This document shows positions 29,629 to 40,067 of a stretch of 64,000 bases of DNA, piece after piece (position 1 is the first letter of the stretch; every line of letters begins with the position of its first letter). The notes under the pieces were generated by a model that worked only from the letters and a program-made list of their open reading frames with translations, was not told the DNA's origin and did no database searches. This DNA comes from Psychrobacter namhaensis (GTDB lineage: Bacteria; Pseudomonadota; Gammaproteobacteria; Pseudomonadales; Moraxellaceae), in the NCBI RefSeq assembly GCF_016107545.1, contig NZ_JABASS010000005.1, positions 116,726-180,725 of the forward strand, given 5' to 3'. The position numbers were made by a program, and so were the translations under genes.

Positions 29629-29734
29629 GTTTGCTTCCAACAAAGTAAATAGTGGATATAAGTACACATGAATTTTATGCTATCGCTAAATACTATCATT
29701 TATAGTTAATACTATTGAACACGATGCGCAAAAT

Positions 29735-29774
29735 AAAAACCTCCAAGTCAGCTGCTGACTTGGAGGTTTTTTTG
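29735..29774 (-). terminator. Intrinsic terminator of the gcv operon
   Basis: Near-perfect long stem (AACCTCCAAGTCAGC and its reverse complement) with A and T tracts on each side, 53 bases beyond the gcvP stop. Confidence 0.85.
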
Positions 29775-29826
29775 ATAAAGAAACTATTTATAGTTTACCG
29801 AAATTATCATTTACCGAAAACTTCGA

Positions 29827-32724
29827 CTACATGTAGTTTTCGATACTTGGGCAAGAGCACATAAGGTTTTTGTCGCCATAAGCGTCATCAATGCGCGCCA
29901 CACTTGGCCAGAACTTGTGCGCGCGAACGTACGGTAGCGGGAATGCAGCCGTATCACGACTGTATGGGTGCGTCCATTCGCCACTAGTAATCATAGCAGC
30001 GGTATGCGGTGCATTGACCAATGGGTTATCTTCTAGTGTCCAATTATCTTCACCGGCTTTGGCTTTCATGGCCTCCGCTTTGATAGATTTTAACGCACTG
30101 ATAAAGCGGTCTAGCTCCTCGGCCGACTCAGACTCTGTTGGCTCAATCATCAAGGTGCCTGCTACTGGGAAGCTCATTGTTGGTGAGTGGAAACCATAAT
30201 CCATCAAACGTTTGGCAATGTCGCTTTCAGTGATGCCAGTCTCTTCTTTTAACGGGCGAATATCGATGATACATTCGTGCGCCACGCGGCCGTTTTTACC
30301 GGTATATAGAACAGGGTAGTGGTCCTTAAGCTGGCTTGCTACGTAGTTGGCGTTTAGTAGTGCCAACTCAGTCGCCTTTAGCAAACCATCACGTCCCATC
30401 ATGGCAATGTACATCCATGAGATAGGCAGAATGCTGGCTGAGCCATAGGGTGCTGCCGATACGGCCGAGCAGTCTTTTTGTGCATTGTGGACAGGGCTTA
30501 AGGTATGGTTGGCCATAAATGGTGCCAAATGTGCCTTCATACCAATAGGGCCCATGCCTGGACCGCCGCCACCGTGCGGGATACAGAAGGTTTTATGCAG
30601 GTTCATGTGTAGGACGTCTGCGCCAACGTCAGCTGGCTGCATCATACCTACCTGCGCATTCATGTTGGCGCCATCCATATAGACCTGGCCACCATGTTTA
30701 TGAATGAGGTCACAAATATGACGGATACCTTCTTCAAATACACCATGCGTCGATGGGTAGGTAATCATTAAGGCACCTAAACGATCGCTGTGCTCTTCAC
30801 ATTTGGCCGTTAAGTCATCGATATCAACGTTGCCGTTTTCATCGGTTTTAACCACAACCACTTGCATGCCCATCATCATGGCAGTAGCAGGGTTGGTGCC
30901 GTGGGCTGACATAGGAATCAAGCAAACATCACGATTGTTTTCACCAAGTGATTCGTGATAACGGCGGATAGCGAGCAGACCGGCGTACTCACCAGAGGCG
31001 CCAGAGTTTGGCTGCATTGACACATCGTCAAATCCGGTGATGGCTTTTAGCTGGTCTTGTAGGCTATCAATCATGGCAATGTAACCTGTGACTTGATCGC
31101 GCGGTGCAAAAGGATGCACGTTGGCAAACTCAGGCCAAGTGATTGGTAGCATCTCACTGGTCGCATTCAATTTCATGGTACAGCTACCCAAAGAAATCAT
31201 ACTGCGGTTCATCGCCAAGTCTTTGTCTTCAAGCGATTTTAAGTAGCGCAGCATTTCATGCTCGGTATGATGCGAGTTAAAGACGGGATGCGACAAGATG
31301 GCGTCAGTACGTAAGTGTGCGCTATCAAGAGACACGCTGGCTGCTTCAGGTAGTTCGTGGGCTTTACTAACGAACAATTGGGTTAAAACCTTGAAGTCTT
31401 GCTGATCACTGGTTTCACTAAAAGCAACAGCCAATTTTTGCTCGCCAAGACGCCATAGGTTGTAGCCAACATTGTCTGCATTTTCAAAAATTTGTGTGGC
31501 CAGCTTTTCAGAACCACAATCAACAACGACCGTGTCGAAGAACTGATCGTGTACCACGCTTAGATTGCTATCGTTTGCTTCTTTGATAACAGTGGCAAAG
31601 GCGGTAGCAAACGCATGAATACGTGTCGCAATACGCTTCACACCTTCTGGACCATGATAGACGGCATACATACCTGCTAAGTTGGCCAGTAGTACTTGTG
31701 AGGTACAGATGTTTGAGTTGGCTTTTTCACGGCGGATATGCTGCTCACGGGTTTGTAATGCCATACGTAGCGCCGTATTGCCTTGCGCGTCTTTTGATAC
31801 ACCAATGATACGACCAGGCGCAGAGCGTTTGGCTTTATCAGAGAAAGCAAAGTAAGCGGCGTGTGGACCGCCAAAGCCCATAGGTATACCAAAACGCTGT
31901 GTACTACCTAGCGCCACATCTGCGCCCATGTCTGCTGGTGATTTTAACAGCACCAAGCTCATGATATCGCTTACGACACTGACGTACGTTTTATTTTTCT
32001 TAACGGCGGCGATAACGTCAGTTAAATCTGTAACATCGCCTTCAACCCCGACATATTGGAATAACGCACCGAAGTAATCGCCAGATTTGGCGGTTTCAAA
32101 ATCACCCACGACCACTTCCCAACCGAAGTATTTGGCACGAGTATTGATGACATCTAGCGTTTGTGGATAAATGCGGTCATCAACAAAAAACTGGTTTGAT
32201 TTGCTTTTGCTCACACGCTTTGACATCGCCATGGCTTCTGCTGCCGCCGTGGCTTCGTCCAATAATGAGGCACCTGCCATCTCCAAACCCGTTAGATCAA
32301 TACAAACTTGTTGGAAGTTAAGCAGTGCTTCTAGACGACCTTGCGCAATTTCAGCTTGATATGGGGTATAAGCGGTGTACCAGCCTGGGTTTTCAAGAAC
32401 GTTACGCTGAATGACCGCAGGCATACGCACAGGCGAGTAACCTTGACCGATATAGCTTTTATTCACGGTGATATCATCAGCCATCGTCCGCAATTTGGCT
32501 AAGGCTGCATGCTCACTCATGGCCACTGGCAGGTCCAATTCTTTATGTAAACGTACGGGCTCAGGCACGGTATCGTTGATGAAGCTTGCCATATCTTTAT
32601 AACCAACAGCGTCAAGCAAGTCAGCTTGTTTGCTGTCATTTGAGCCTAGGTGGCGATAGACAAATTCAGCTTCGTTGAATAGTCCTTGAAAGGTATCAAA
32701 CGTTGGATTTTGAGAGATAGTCAT
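29827..32724 (-). CDS. gcvP: Glycine dehydrogenase (aminomethyl-transferring), P protein
   Basis: PLP enzyme that decarboxylates glycine and loads the aminomethyl group on GcvH lipoamide. 965 residues, so the fused alpha-beta form, with [22 protein letters not shown] and the PLP lysine in [16 protein letters not shown] near residue 710. AAGGA lies 5 bases before the ATG. It is the last gene of gcvT-gcvH-nitroreductase-gcvP and is followed by a strong terminator. Expected to be governed by the glycine riboswitch upstream of gcvT if the operon is transcribed as one. Confidence 0.97.
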   Translation of the reverse strand: MTISQNPTFDTFQGLFNEAEFVYRHLGSNDSKQADLLDAVGYKDMASFINDTVPEPVRLHKELDLPVAMSEHAALAKLRTMADDITVNKSYIGQGYSPVRMPAVIQRNVLENPGWYTAYTPYQAEIAQGRLEALLNFQQVCIDLTGLEMAGASLLDEATAAAEAMAMSKRVSKSKSNQFFVDDRIYPQTLDVINTRAKYFGWEVVVGDFETAKSGDYFGALFQYVGVEGDVTDLTDVIAAVKKNKTYVSVVSDIMSLVLLKSPADMGADVALGSTQRFGIPMGFGGPHAAYFAFSDKAKRSAPGRIIGVSKDAQGNTALRMALQTREQHIRREKANSNICTSQVLLANLAGMYAVYHGPEGVKRIATRIHAFATAFATVIKEANDSNLSVVHDQFFDTVVVDCGSEKLATQIFENADNVGYNLWRLGEQKLAVAFSETSDQQDFKVLTQLFVSKAHELPEAASVSLDSAHLRTDAILSHPVFNSHHTEHEMLRYLKSLEDKDLAMNRSMISLGSCTMKLNATSEMLPITWPEFANVHPFAPRDQVTGYIAMIDSLQDQLKAITGFDDVSMQPNSGASGEYAGLLAIRRYHESLGENNRDVCLIPMSAHGTNPATAMMMGMQVVVVKTDENGNVDIDDLTAKCEEHSDRLGALMITYPSTHGVFEEGIRHICDLIHKHGGQVYMDGANMNAQVGMMQPADVGADVLHMNLHKTFCIPHGGGGPGMGPIGMKAHLAPFMANHTLSPVHNAQKDCSAVSAAPYGSASILPISWMYIAMMGRDGLLKATELALLNANYVASQLKDHYPVLYTGKNGRVAHECIIDIRPLKEETGITESDIAKRLMDYGFHSPTMSFPVAGTLMIEPTESESAEELDRFISALKSIKAEAMKAKAGEDNWTLEDNPLVNAPHTAAMITSGEWTHPYSRDTAAFPLPYVRAHKFWPSVARIDDAYGDKNLMCSCPSIENYM

Positions 32725-32781
32725 GACAGTCCTTGGTTAAGGGAGTAATAAAAGGATTTACTAAAATAACGGTATGATGCA

Positions 32782-33582
32782 CTACACATAGTGCACAAAC
32801 TGGTCCTGATCAAAACGAAATTGGGTATTGTAGACGCCATTGTCAGCACGCTCGCCGGCACCAATCATCATAACGATATGCTGATCGTCGTTTAAACCTA
32901 ATAGACGTTTCATCGCTGGCTCATCAAAGCCGCCCATGGGACAGCTGTCGAACCCATGTGCTCGTAGTGCGAGCATCAGATTTTGGGCAGCAAGAGCGGT
33001 GTTATTGGTTGCCCAATTTTTGGTGTCTTCAAACGTATAGTAAGGCGATTTGATCGGCCCTTTGACCCGTCTGACCACTTGCGTTGCGCCCCATTTCGCT
33101 GCTGATACCACGTTGGCTGGACCACGTAAAAAGTCCATAGTAACGACTTTGGTGTAGTAGTCTTTGACCTTTTTGGGTACTGGCTTATCAGGATATTCAC
33201 GTAAGATTTGCTGAGCGTGATCGTGCCAAATATCCGTACGAGCAACAACAGCGATTAAGCGCGCTGAGGTTTTCGCTGCATTTTGATTCATGCAGTTTTT
33301 GACTGCCTGCTGACGACTTTCAGCACTATCAATCACATAAAATTCCCACGGCTGCAGATTGCTAGAGTTGGGCGCTAGCATAGCCAGACGCAGACAGTCG
33401 GCTAGGACATCATCCGGTATCGGCGTGTCCGTAAAACGACGTACTGAACGACGTGACTCTACCACCTCGCGAAACGCTTGTAGCTGCGGTGTGTCACTAG
33501 GCGTAGCAATACGGTCTTTATTGTCAGTGTTGGAGGTCATATGAGAATCCATGCTGGGGCTTGAGTGATCAACTTGAGGCAT
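32782..33582 (-). CDS. Nitroreductase family protein
   Basis: FMN-dependent oxidoreductase fold, 266 residues. VVESRRSVRRFTDTPIPDDVL, APNSSNLQPWEFYVI and the C-terminal GMGG-like CPMGGFDEPAMKRLLGL are the FMN-binding motifs. The first 30 residues are polar and variable, so an ATG at codon 11 or 15 is possible. It sits between gcvH (215 bases away) and gcvP (57 bases), on the same strand. Nitroreductases have no known part in glycine cleavage, so the role is open: NAD(P)H-dependent reduction of quinones, nitro compounds or flavin. Confidence 0.88.
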   Translation of the reverse strand: MPQVDHSSPSMDSHMTSNTDNKDRIATPSDTPQLQAFREVVESRRSVRRFTDTPIPDDVLADCLRLAMLAPNSSNLQPWEFYVIDSAESRQQAVKNCMNQNAAKTSARLIAVVARTDIWHDHAQQILREYPDKPVPKKVKDYYTKVVTMDFLRGPANVVSAAKWGATQVVRRVKGPIKSPYYTFEDTKNWATNNTALAAQNLMLALRAHGFDSCPMGGFDEPAMKRLLGLNDDQHIVMMIGAGERADNGVYNTQFRFDQDQFVHYV

Positions 33583-33797
33583 TATTGAGTACGTTTTTCA
33601 ATCGCGCCTGACAAGTGACTAATACGAATAAACTGGCTAGTGGTTGTGAGCCAATAAGTTGGGCGATGACATTTGTTAGTAAACAGTACAGATACCGACT
33701 GGCGTCAGTATCCATAGTAATGAGGTTTGTTATCTGGTTAATAAGCAGCGGTATTCTAATGAAACACCGCCTTTAGGTGAGTAAGTTAAAGCTGATA

Positions 33798-34178
33798 TTA
33801 CAGCTCGTTTTCGTACTCGTCAGCAGTCAGAAGGGCTTCGTAATCAGCGATGTTGTCAGGCTTCATTCTAAAGAACCAACCTTCGCCATATGGGTCAGAG
33901 TTAATGATTTCAGGATCATCTTCTAGCGCCTCGTTGATGGCAACCACTTCACCTGACAGCGGGGCATACACGTCAGACGCTGCTTTTACCGATTCAACCA
34001 CTGAGATTTCATCATCAACAGCGATGATGTCGCCCACGTCTGGTAATTCAACAAATACCACGTCACCCAATAAGTCCTGTGCATGGTCAGTGATACCCAC
34101 TGTGATCGTACCGTCGTCTTCTAAGCGTAGCCACTCGTGGCTGGCGATATATTTTAACTCTGCTGGGATATTGCTCAT
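33798..34178 (-). CDS. gcvH: Glycine cleavage system H protein
   Basis: Lipoyl carrier that shuttles the aminomethyl group between P, T and L proteins. 126 residues with [21 protein letters not shown] and lipoylation lysine Lys65 in VESVKAASD. Strong ribosome binding site GGAGAG before the ATG. 86 bases after gcvT. Confidence 0.97.
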   Translation of the reverse strand: MSNIPAELKYIASHEWLRLEDDGTITVGITDHAQDLLGDVVFVELPDVGDIIAVDDEISVVESVKAASDVYAPLSGEVVAINEALEDDPEIINSDPYGEGWFFRMKPDNIADYEALLTADEYENEL

Positions 34179-34264
34179 GGTCTCTCTCCTAAACGATAGA
34201 GGTTAATTAACAAAAAATAGGGAACACTACAGCCAATCGAGGCTAATAATAGAATTTATAAAGC

Positions 34265-35467
34265 CTATGAGTCAAACTGCTGTTTGCCATTACGGACAAA
34301 CGGGAGCTTAAGAACGCGCACATCAACGAACTTACCTTTACCGCGCAGATCAACTTGAACGCTATCGTTATCTGACAAGCTGGCAGGCACACGGGCAATA
34401 GCAATTGAGTTTTTTAAGCTAGGGGAGAAGGTGCCACTGGTAATCACACCAGTTTGCTCGTTGTCTGTGCCTTGATTGATGGTCACCGTCATGCCTTCAC
34501 GTAAGACGCCGCGTGTCGTTAGTAGTAAGCCGACTTGTTTCATGGCGGTATTGTCGTCTTTTGCTTGTTTGCGTTGGCTGACGAGAGCATCACGGCCAAC
34601 AAAGTCACGGTCATCTTTTAGCGCGAGTGTCCAGCCCATGTTGCATTCATAAGGGTTGATGGTCTCATCCATATCATGACCGTAAAGGTTCATGCCTGCT
34701 TCCATACGCAAAGTATCGCGTGCGCCAAGGCCTGCAGGTTTGATGCCATTGGCTTTTAGTTGCTCAAAGAACGCAGGTGCATCATCGCCATGCATGATAA
34801 CTTCGACACCATCTTCACCAGTGTAACCAGTACGGGCAACGAACCAGTCTGTGCCTTCGAGGTCCGTTAGGTCAGCCCCAACAAAAGGCTTAAGCGCGGC
34901 TAACGTATCGGCCCAGCTTGGTTTGGTTTGCGCCAATTTCTCAACCGCATTCGGTCCTTGAACGGCAATCATGGCAAGCTCTGGACGTTCAGTGAGGGTA
35001 ATATCGAAGTCTTTAGCGACTTTGTTAAACTGTGCCAAGTCTTTATCGCGAGTGGCGGCGTTAGAGACGATACGGTACTCGGTCTCATCTGCATTCATCA
35101 AATAGACGATTAAATCGTCAATGACACCGCCTTGCTCATTTAGCATGCCCGAGTAAAGCGCCTTACCAACCGTTTTTAACTTAGCAACATCATTGGCCAG
35201 TAGCTTTTGGAGCCACGCTTTGCTATCAGTGCCTTTGATATCGGTCACGACCATGTGTGAGACATCAAACATGCCGGCATCGGTACGAACGGCTTCATGC
35301 TCTTCAATTTGTGAGCCATAATGAATCGGCAGCTCCCAGCCAGAAAAATCCACCAGTTTGCCCTCACTGTCGACGTGAGACTGATACAAGGGGGTGCGTT
35401 GGGGTGTGGGATTTTGAGCGCTTTGAGAGATGGTATCTTGAGAATTGGTAGCTTGAATATCAGTCAT
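34265..35467 (-). CDS. gcvT: Aminomethyltransferase, glycine cleavage T protein
   Basis: Transfers the methylene group from aminomethyl-lipoyl GcvH to tetrahydrofolate, releasing ammonia. 400 residues including a 25-residue polar N-terminal lead; [28 protein letters not shown] and [11 protein letters not shown] are family landmarks. AAGGA lies 7 bases before the ATG. First gene of the operon; its 180-base leader follows the tandem glycine riboswitch. Confidence 0.97.
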   Translation of the reverse strand: MTDIQATNSQDTISQSAQNPTPQRTPLYQSHVDSEGKLVDFSGWELPIHYGSQIEEHEAVRTDAGMFDVSHMVVTDIKGTDSKAWLQKLLANDVAKLKTVGKALYSGMLNEQGGVIDDLIVYLMNADETEYRIVSNAATRDKDLAQFNKVAKDFDITLTERPELAMIAVQGPNAVEKLAQTKPSWADTLAALKPFVGADLTDLEGTDWFVARTGYTGEDGVEVIMHGDDAPAFFEQLKANGIKPAGLGARDTLRMEAGMNLYGHDMDETINPYECNMGWTLALKDDRDFVGRDALVSQRKQAKDDNTAMKQVGLLLTTRGVLREGMTVTINQGTDNEQTGVITSGTFSPSLKNSIAIARVPASLSDNDSVQVDLRGKGKFVDVRVLKLPFVRNGKQQFDS

Positions 35468-35646
35468 AACAAATCCTTATGTGTACATCAGTCGCACTTA
35501 ATCACAGTACGATGGCTGATGCGCATTATCATAGTAGCGAGAAGCAATATTGCAGGGTGCAAATATTACCTCAAAGGGTGGCACAGAAAATAAAGATGAA
35601 GCCGTCAGCCAAACAGACGCTGAACGCCCGTTTAAGCAAAAGCCCT

Positions 35647-35779
35647 ATCTGTCCTGTGACCTGAGATTTTCAATACGAATCATCATGTGTGGGTATTTAT
35701 ATGAACCCTAAAGTTGATGATAGCGTATTTTCTCCCCTTCGGTGGGTAAGACGTCGTCCGTTCTTACCGCTCTCCAGAT
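35647..35779 (-). ncRNA. Glycine aptamer 2
   Basis: P1 pairs ATCTG (35775-35779) with CAGAT (35647-35651). Contains GGAGAGCGGTAAG, CTTACCCACCGAAGGGGAG and AATCTCAGGTCACAGGAC on the minus strand. The GGTAAG/CTTACC pair forms the P3-type stem. Confidence 0.85.
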
Positions 35780-35845
35780 TTGTTATGCCTTATGTTTGTG
35801 GGTCATGTGCGATTGATAGCACACTACTAAACCATAATGACATGT

Positions 35846-35977
35846 GTTTTTCAGTCCTTTTACCTGAGCGATTGGCAGGGTAGATGCGCCTTCGGTGGTC
35901 ATGTAGCAATGATATACGTCGTATTACCGATGCGGTGGGATATGGTATATATGCTCACAAACTCTCTCCTGAAAAAC
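35846..35977 (-). ncRNA. Glycine aptamer 1
   Basis: P1 is a perfect 9-bp stem: GTTTTTCAG (35969-35977, minus) with CTGAAAAAC (35846-35854, minus). Inside are GGAGAGAG, CACCGAAGGCGCA and CGCTCAGGTAAAAGGAC, the type with AAAAGGAC at the 3' side. Confidence 0.85.
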
Positions 35978-36221
35978 GCTTTTATTATGAAAGGTTCAAG
36001 ATGCTTTTACAAGCCATCAACGACATTAAAATAGATAATTTTGGCAAAAATGACTTTTTGTAAGAATAATGGGTCAAAGTGCAGAAAGGACAAGTACTTT
36101 TATTTTTAGAGTGTGGCATAAGTTTTAAAGCAAAACACCATCGCAAAACCTAAAGCCCTTACTGATATTTGCCCAAATGTGCTAACCTATGACCATACAT
36201 AGTTTCTGATAGGATGCTTTT

Positions 36222-36542
36222 ATGCATTGTGATATTTATAAATTTCCCAAACACGACGATATGTATGTCTATATTGCGCGTCCTGATTATCCCGACGACA
36301 CCGACGAGATTAAGGATTGGCTGGGGGTTTTGCCAAAAGATTTCCGTGCAGGCTTAGGTCGTAGCAAGTTTGTCATGCATCTAGATTTGGCAACCACGCC
36401 AACGCTTGCTCGTGTCGATAAAGCAGAGGTACTCAAAAAGCTACAATCTCAAGGATACTTTGTCCAAATGCCGCCGCAAGATGTCATGCGTCGTCAAGCA
36501 GAATTACGTGCCCGCGAAGCACAAGACAATATTTACGATTAA
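36222..36542 (+). CDS. ycgL: YcgL domain-containing protein
   Basis: Small cytosolic protein of 106 residues with the YcgL pattern: CDIYKFPKHDDMYVYI at the N-terminus, LPKDFRAGLG in the middle and LQSQGYFVQMPPQ near the C-terminus. In other gammaproteobacteria ycgL commonly follows rnd; here the two are about 7 kb apart. Function unknown. AGGA precedes the ATG at a good distance. Confidence 0.9.
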   Translation: MHCDIYKFPKHDDMYVYIARPDYPDDTDEIKDWLGVLPKDFRAGLGRSKFVMHLDLATTPTLARVDKAEVLKKLQSQGYFVQMPPQDVMRRQAELRAREAQDNIYD

Positions 36543-36776
36543 TGCCCGTTTTTTGCGAGCTGATTATCAGTCCCTTCTTTCACAAGTAAGGGATCAAACG
36601 TCTACGAAACATTTAGTCACATGTATTTCACTAGAAGGTCGTGATAAACTAGCGGCCTATTAAGTGGGCATATTGATGGGGTGTTCGGTCTTATTTATAG
36701 ATCTGTCAGAACGCCTCGTACTGTATTCAGTACAGAAATGTGTCGCACAATTTTAAACGCAGGTAATAAAACACGC

Positions 36777-37460
36777 ATGGACTGGTTAAAAAGTATCTTA
36801 CACAGCTTACCACTGGAAGCCATCAGTGACATTCTCGGCGAAATTGTTATTTGGTGGGGACAGCTGGTAAAAGACGTGCCACCCGCCGACTTACCAATGT
36901 ATGCTTATCTTGGTGGTGTCATTATCGTGCTGGTATTGTGGTTGTTGGTCGCTCGTATGCTACCACGTCCGCTCGGCGGTATGAGTTGGATGGTGCTGTT
37001 TGCGGTATTGTTAGCACCAGGTACTGCTATTGGTGACCCTAGTGTGATTGCCCCAGCCAGTATTGGGGTGGTTTATGCGATTATGATGAAAGACACGGTA
37101 GGTGCGATCACTCATATGTTACCTATATTAGTGGTGCTAGTGGTGGGCTTGTTTGTTGGTTTTATTTGGCAGCTTATTCGCGGTGCATTTGAGTCAAGTT
37201 TAGACAAAGCTCGCAGTCGTACAGCAGAAGATACGCAAGCAACGATGCAGCTGACTACGGGCAATTATTTGACAGAAAATGCAACTTTACCTGAACAGGC
37301 AGATGTCACGCAGCAAGCTAATAAAACTCCTTTAGCGGCTAAGACCGAAACAGAAGTTAGCTTAACCAAAGATGGCTTAGCCACAACCAAAGCCAAAGCC
37401 AAAGATAGCGACAGCACCTTGGCTAAAAAACCTAATGTCGAAAAACCTGATAAGCTATAG
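36777..37460 (+). CDS. Hypothetical membrane protein (227 aa)
   Basis: Not recognised. From ATG 36777 (MDWLKSI) it has an amphipathic N-terminus, then three or four transmembrane helices at about residues 38-58, 66-85, 92-108 and 115-140, and a hydrophilic C-terminal tail of about 80 residues rich in Lys, Thr and Ala (KAKAKDSD-type repeats). Starts at 36681 (GTG) and 36738 (ATG) are in frame but lack a good ribosome binding site as well. Followed by a terminator, so it may be in one transcript with ycgL, 234 bases upstream. Confidence 0.7.
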   Translation: MDWLKSILHSLPLEAISDILGEIVIWWGQLVKDVPPADLPMYAYLGGVIIVLVLWLLVARMLPRPLGGMSWMVLFAVLLAPGTAIGDPSVIAPASIGVVYAIMMKDTVGAITHMLPILVVLVVGLFVGFIWQLIRGAFESSLDKARSRTAEDTQATMQLTTGNYLTENATLPEQADVTQQANKTPLAAKTETEVSLTKDGLATTKAKAKDSDSTLAKKPNVEKPDKL

Positions 37461-37546
37461 ATTGAGACAGCGCCTTTAGTCACTTGCTCTTAAGTTTAAT
37501 AAAAAACTGTCTGACAGATAGGTTTTATTAAATAAATTTAATAAAT

Positions 37547-37574
37547 AAAAAAGACACCACGCGTGTCTTTTTTT
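37547..37574 (+). terminator. Intrinsic terminator after the membrane protein gene
   Basis: AAAAGACAC stem pairing with GTGTCTTTT around CACGC, then seven T. Confidence 0.8.
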
Positions 37575-37765
37575 GTGTGAGATCATTTACTAATAAGCGA
37601 TGAAATGAGCAGTTGACAGCTGTCAGAAGTGGATCGCATGTCTGAATAACTGCGAACGCATGAGTATTTTGGCAATGGGCAAGGCTGTGCTAATCTAAAT
37701 GTTTACGTATCCGCCGTTTATGACCTCTAAACGTTTTACGGTATAACAATAACTGAGACTTGATT

Positions 37766-38623
37766 ATGACTGATAACCCTAAAAAAAGCTTTACTGGTAC
37801 CCAAAATTATATTGCCACTGACGACTTGCAGCTCGCGGTCAATGCGGCGATGACGCTACAAAAGCCCTTGCTGATTAAAGGGGAGCCGGGTACTGGCAAG
37901 ACTTTACTGGCAGAAGAGGTGGCTGAGAGTTTAGGTATGCCGCTGATTACTTGGCATATTAAATCGACGACCAAAGCCGAGCAGGGGCTTTATGAATATG
38001 ATGCGGTATCGCGCTTGCGTGATTCGCAACTGGGGGATGACAAGGTTTATGAGATTGGGAACTATATCAAGCCCGGCAAACTGTGGGATGCTTTTACCAG
38101 TAAAGAGCGAAGTGTGCTATTGATTGATGAAATTGATAAAGCGGATATCGAGTTCCCAAATGATTTGCTACACGAACTTGATAAGATGTCTTTTTATGTC
38201 TACGAGACAGGCGAGACCATCACCGCTGAGCAGCGCCCCGTGGTTATTATCACCTCAAACAATGAAAAAGAGTTGCCAGATGCGTTCTTGCGTCGCTGTT
38301 TTTTTCACTATATTGACTTTCCTGAAGCAGAAACCATGCGCCAAATCATCGAGGTGCATTTCCCTAATATTCAAGAAAAGCTGGTCAATGATGCGCTGGA
38401 TATCTTTTATAAGCTGCGCGGTGTTCAAGGACTCAAAAAGCCACCGTCAACTTCAGAATTGGTCGATTGGTTAACGTTATTGCTGGCCGATGATATGGCC
38501 CAAGCAGAATTAGAAGAAAATCTGCGCGGTGAAAAATCTATTCCGCCGTTGTACGGTGCCCTGCTAAAAAACGAAGCCGATGTGAGCTTATTGCAGCGTT
38601 TTGCCAATATGATGCGTCGTTAA
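37766..38623 (+). CDS. MoxR-type AAA+ ATPase
   Basis: Cytosolic AAA+ ATPase, 285 residues. Walker A GEPGTGKT at residues 39-46, Walker B LLIDEIDKAD, sensor 1 ITSNNEKELPDAFLRRC with arginine finger. MoxR proteins act as chaperones that insert cofactors or assemble complexes together with VWA proteins, and the next gene, 84 bases on, encodes one. I chose ATG 37766 over a TTG two codons earlier. Confidence 0.92.
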   Translation: MTDNPKKSFTGTQNYIATDDLQLAVNAAMTLQKPLLIKGEPGTGKTLLAEEVAESLGMPLITWHIKSTTKAEQGLYEYDAVSRLRDSQLGDDKVYEIGNYIKPGKLWDAFTSKERSVLLIDEIDKADIEFPNDLLHELDKMSFYVYETGETITAEQRPVVIITSNNEKELPDAFLRRCFFHYIDFPEAETMRQIIEVHFPNIQEKLVNDALDIFYKLRGVQGLKKPPSTSELVDWLTLLLADDMAQAELEENLRGEKSIPPLYGALLKNEADVSLLQRFANMMRR

Positions 38624-38707
38624 GCAGATATGAGCAGCGACATTAGGATAGAACCACTGCAAACGTCCAAATTGTAACCATATCAGCCAATAAGTGATGC
38701 GACTCTT

Positions 38708-39931
38708 ATGTTTATCAAACTATTTTATACCCTGCGTACTTATGGCGTGCCCGTCAGTACGCGTGAACTGCTCGATCTAAATGCCGCCCTAGATCAAGGG
38801 TTGATGATGCAGCCGCATCCTGAAAACCCAGAGCTGTCTACCTTTGCTAGCCGAGAGGACATGTATCGTCTGATTCGTTTGTGTATGGTCAAAGACGAGC
38901 GTCATTTTGATAAGTTTGATCGCGCGATGGCAGACTATTTTGAGGGCGTCGATAGTCTCGATATGGACGAGCTATTGGCGAAGCTGACCGATGTGCCAAA
39001 AGAGTGGCTAGATCTAAAACTAGATCCAAAAAACTTGACCGAAGAACAACGGCGACTGCTAAAAAAATACGGCTCACTTGAAGAATTGATGAAAGCGCTT
39101 GAGGAGCGCTTAAAAGAGCAAAAAGAGCGTCATCAAGGGGGCAGTAAGTGGGTCGGGACAGGCGGCACGTCACCGTTTGGTGCTTACGGCGATCATCCAG
39201 AAGGGGTACGCGTCGGCGGTGAATCTCGTAAGCGCAGCGCTGCAAAAGTTTGGGAGCAGCGTAAATACCGTAATCTCGATGACGACAATCAGCTTGGCAC
39301 GCGCCAAATTCAGATGGCACTGCGTAATCTGCGACAGTTTGCCCGTACAGGCAGCGCCGATGAGCTTGATATTCATGAGACCATCAAACGCACTGCCAAA
39401 AAAGGGGTGCTGGATATCTCTATGCAGGCGGAACGTCGTAACCGCGTCAAAGTGTTGATGCTGTTTGACGTCGGTGGGAGTATGGATATCCATGTTGAGG
39501 CGCTTGAAAAGCTGTTTTCTGCCGCGAAAAATGAGTTTAAAACCTTAGAGTTTTTTTACTTTCACAACTGTCTGTATGACTATGTGTGGCAGGACAATAA
39601 CCGTCGCCATAGCGCACCGATGCCAACTTATGAGCTGCTTAATAAGTATGGCCGAGAGTATCGCGTCATCTTCGTGGGTGACGCCTCAATGTCACCGTAT
39701 GAGCTCATGACAGTAGGCGGTAGTGTTGAGTACATGAATAATGAAGCGGGTATCGTGTGGCTCAAGCGAGTACTGAATCATTTCGATAAAGTAGCGTGGC
39801 TCAATCCTGAAAACCCCGCCTATTGGCAATATACGCAAACCATTGTTGAGATAAAAAAGTTGTTTGAAAATAAAATGTATCCCATGACGTTGCATGGCGT
39901 GGAAGAAATGACCAGCTATTTAGCGCGGTAA
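38708..39931 (+). CDS. VWA domain-containing protein, CoxE-like
   Basis: 407 residues, partner of the MoxR ATPase upstream. N-terminal helical part (1-150) with a Lys/Glu-rich coiled segment (about residues 115-140), then GGTSPFGAYGDHPEGVRVGG, and a VWA domain starting near residue 245. The MIDAS reads DVGGSMD, so the first serine of DxSxS is glycine, a variant I believe occurs in this subfamily. The final third has FFYFHNCLYDYVW and GDASMSPYEL. Such MoxR/VWA pairs are thought to help metal-centre assembly; the client is not evident here. Confidence 0.9.
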   Translation: MFIKLFYTLRTYGVPVSTRELLDLNAALDQGLMMQPHPENPELSTFASREDMYRLIRLCMVKDERHFDKFDRAMADYFEGVDSLDMDELLAKLTDVPKEWLDLKLDPKNLTEEQRRLLKKYGSLEELMKALEERLKEQKERHQGGSKWVGTGGTSPFGAYGDHPEGVRVGGESRKRSAAKVWEQRKYRNLDDDNQLGTRQIQMALRNLRQFARTGSADELDIHETIKRTAKKGVLDISMQAERRNRVKVLMLFDVGGSMDIHVEALEKLFSAAKNEFKTLEFFYFHNCLYDYVWQDNNRRHSAPMPTYELLNKYGREYRVIFVGDASMSPYELMTVGGSVEYMNNEAGIVWLKRVLNHFDKVAWLNPENPAYWQYTQTIVEIKKLFENKMYPMTLHGVEEMTSYLAR

Positions 39932-39989
39932 TTTTAATGTTTGGCCTACATAGTAGCGCCTGTTAACACTGATTGATTGTTTAATAAAG

Positions 39990-40023
39990 CAGCCGCTGAG
40001 ACCTCTCAGCGGCTGTCTTTTTG
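39990..40023 (+). terminator. Intrinsic terminator after the MoxR/VWA pair
   Basis: Perfect 12-bp stem CAGCCGCTGAGA/TCTCAGCGGCTG with a 2-base spacer, then TCTTTTT. Confidence 0.85.
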
Positions 40024-40067
40024 TCTAAAGACGTCCAATTTATAGTCATTACCATTGGTGCGCTCAG

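Larger units (their letters stand above)
35647..35977 (-). promoter_or_regulatory. Tandem glycine riboswitch upstream of gcvT
   Basis: On the minus strand two glycine aptamers follow each other. Each shows the 5' GGAGAG element, the CACCGAAGG loop, and the CTCAGGnnnnnGGAC 3' element, closed by perfect P1 stems. The unusual part is a linker of about 66 bases. The 3' end lies 180 bases before gcvT. Downstream of aptamer 2 a TCAGC/GCTGA hairpin with a T-rich stretch (about 35580-35620) may be the expression platform. Glycine is expected to switch the gcv operon on. Confidence 0.9.

Noticed and set aside
35681..36034. Short plus-strand open frames between gcvT and ycgL
   Set aside because: They are the reverse complement of the glycine riboswitch and have no coding signal.
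36718..36733. LexA-like palindrome GTACTG-TATT-CAGTAC before the membrane protein gene
   Set aside because: The CTGT...ACAG spacing is 7 instead of the 8 bases of a LexA box, and relatives such as Acinetobacter lack a classic LexA.
38889..39320. Minus-strand 143-codon open frame inside the VWA gene
   Set aside because: Lies fully opposite a clear gene and its residues look like a reverse-frame translation.
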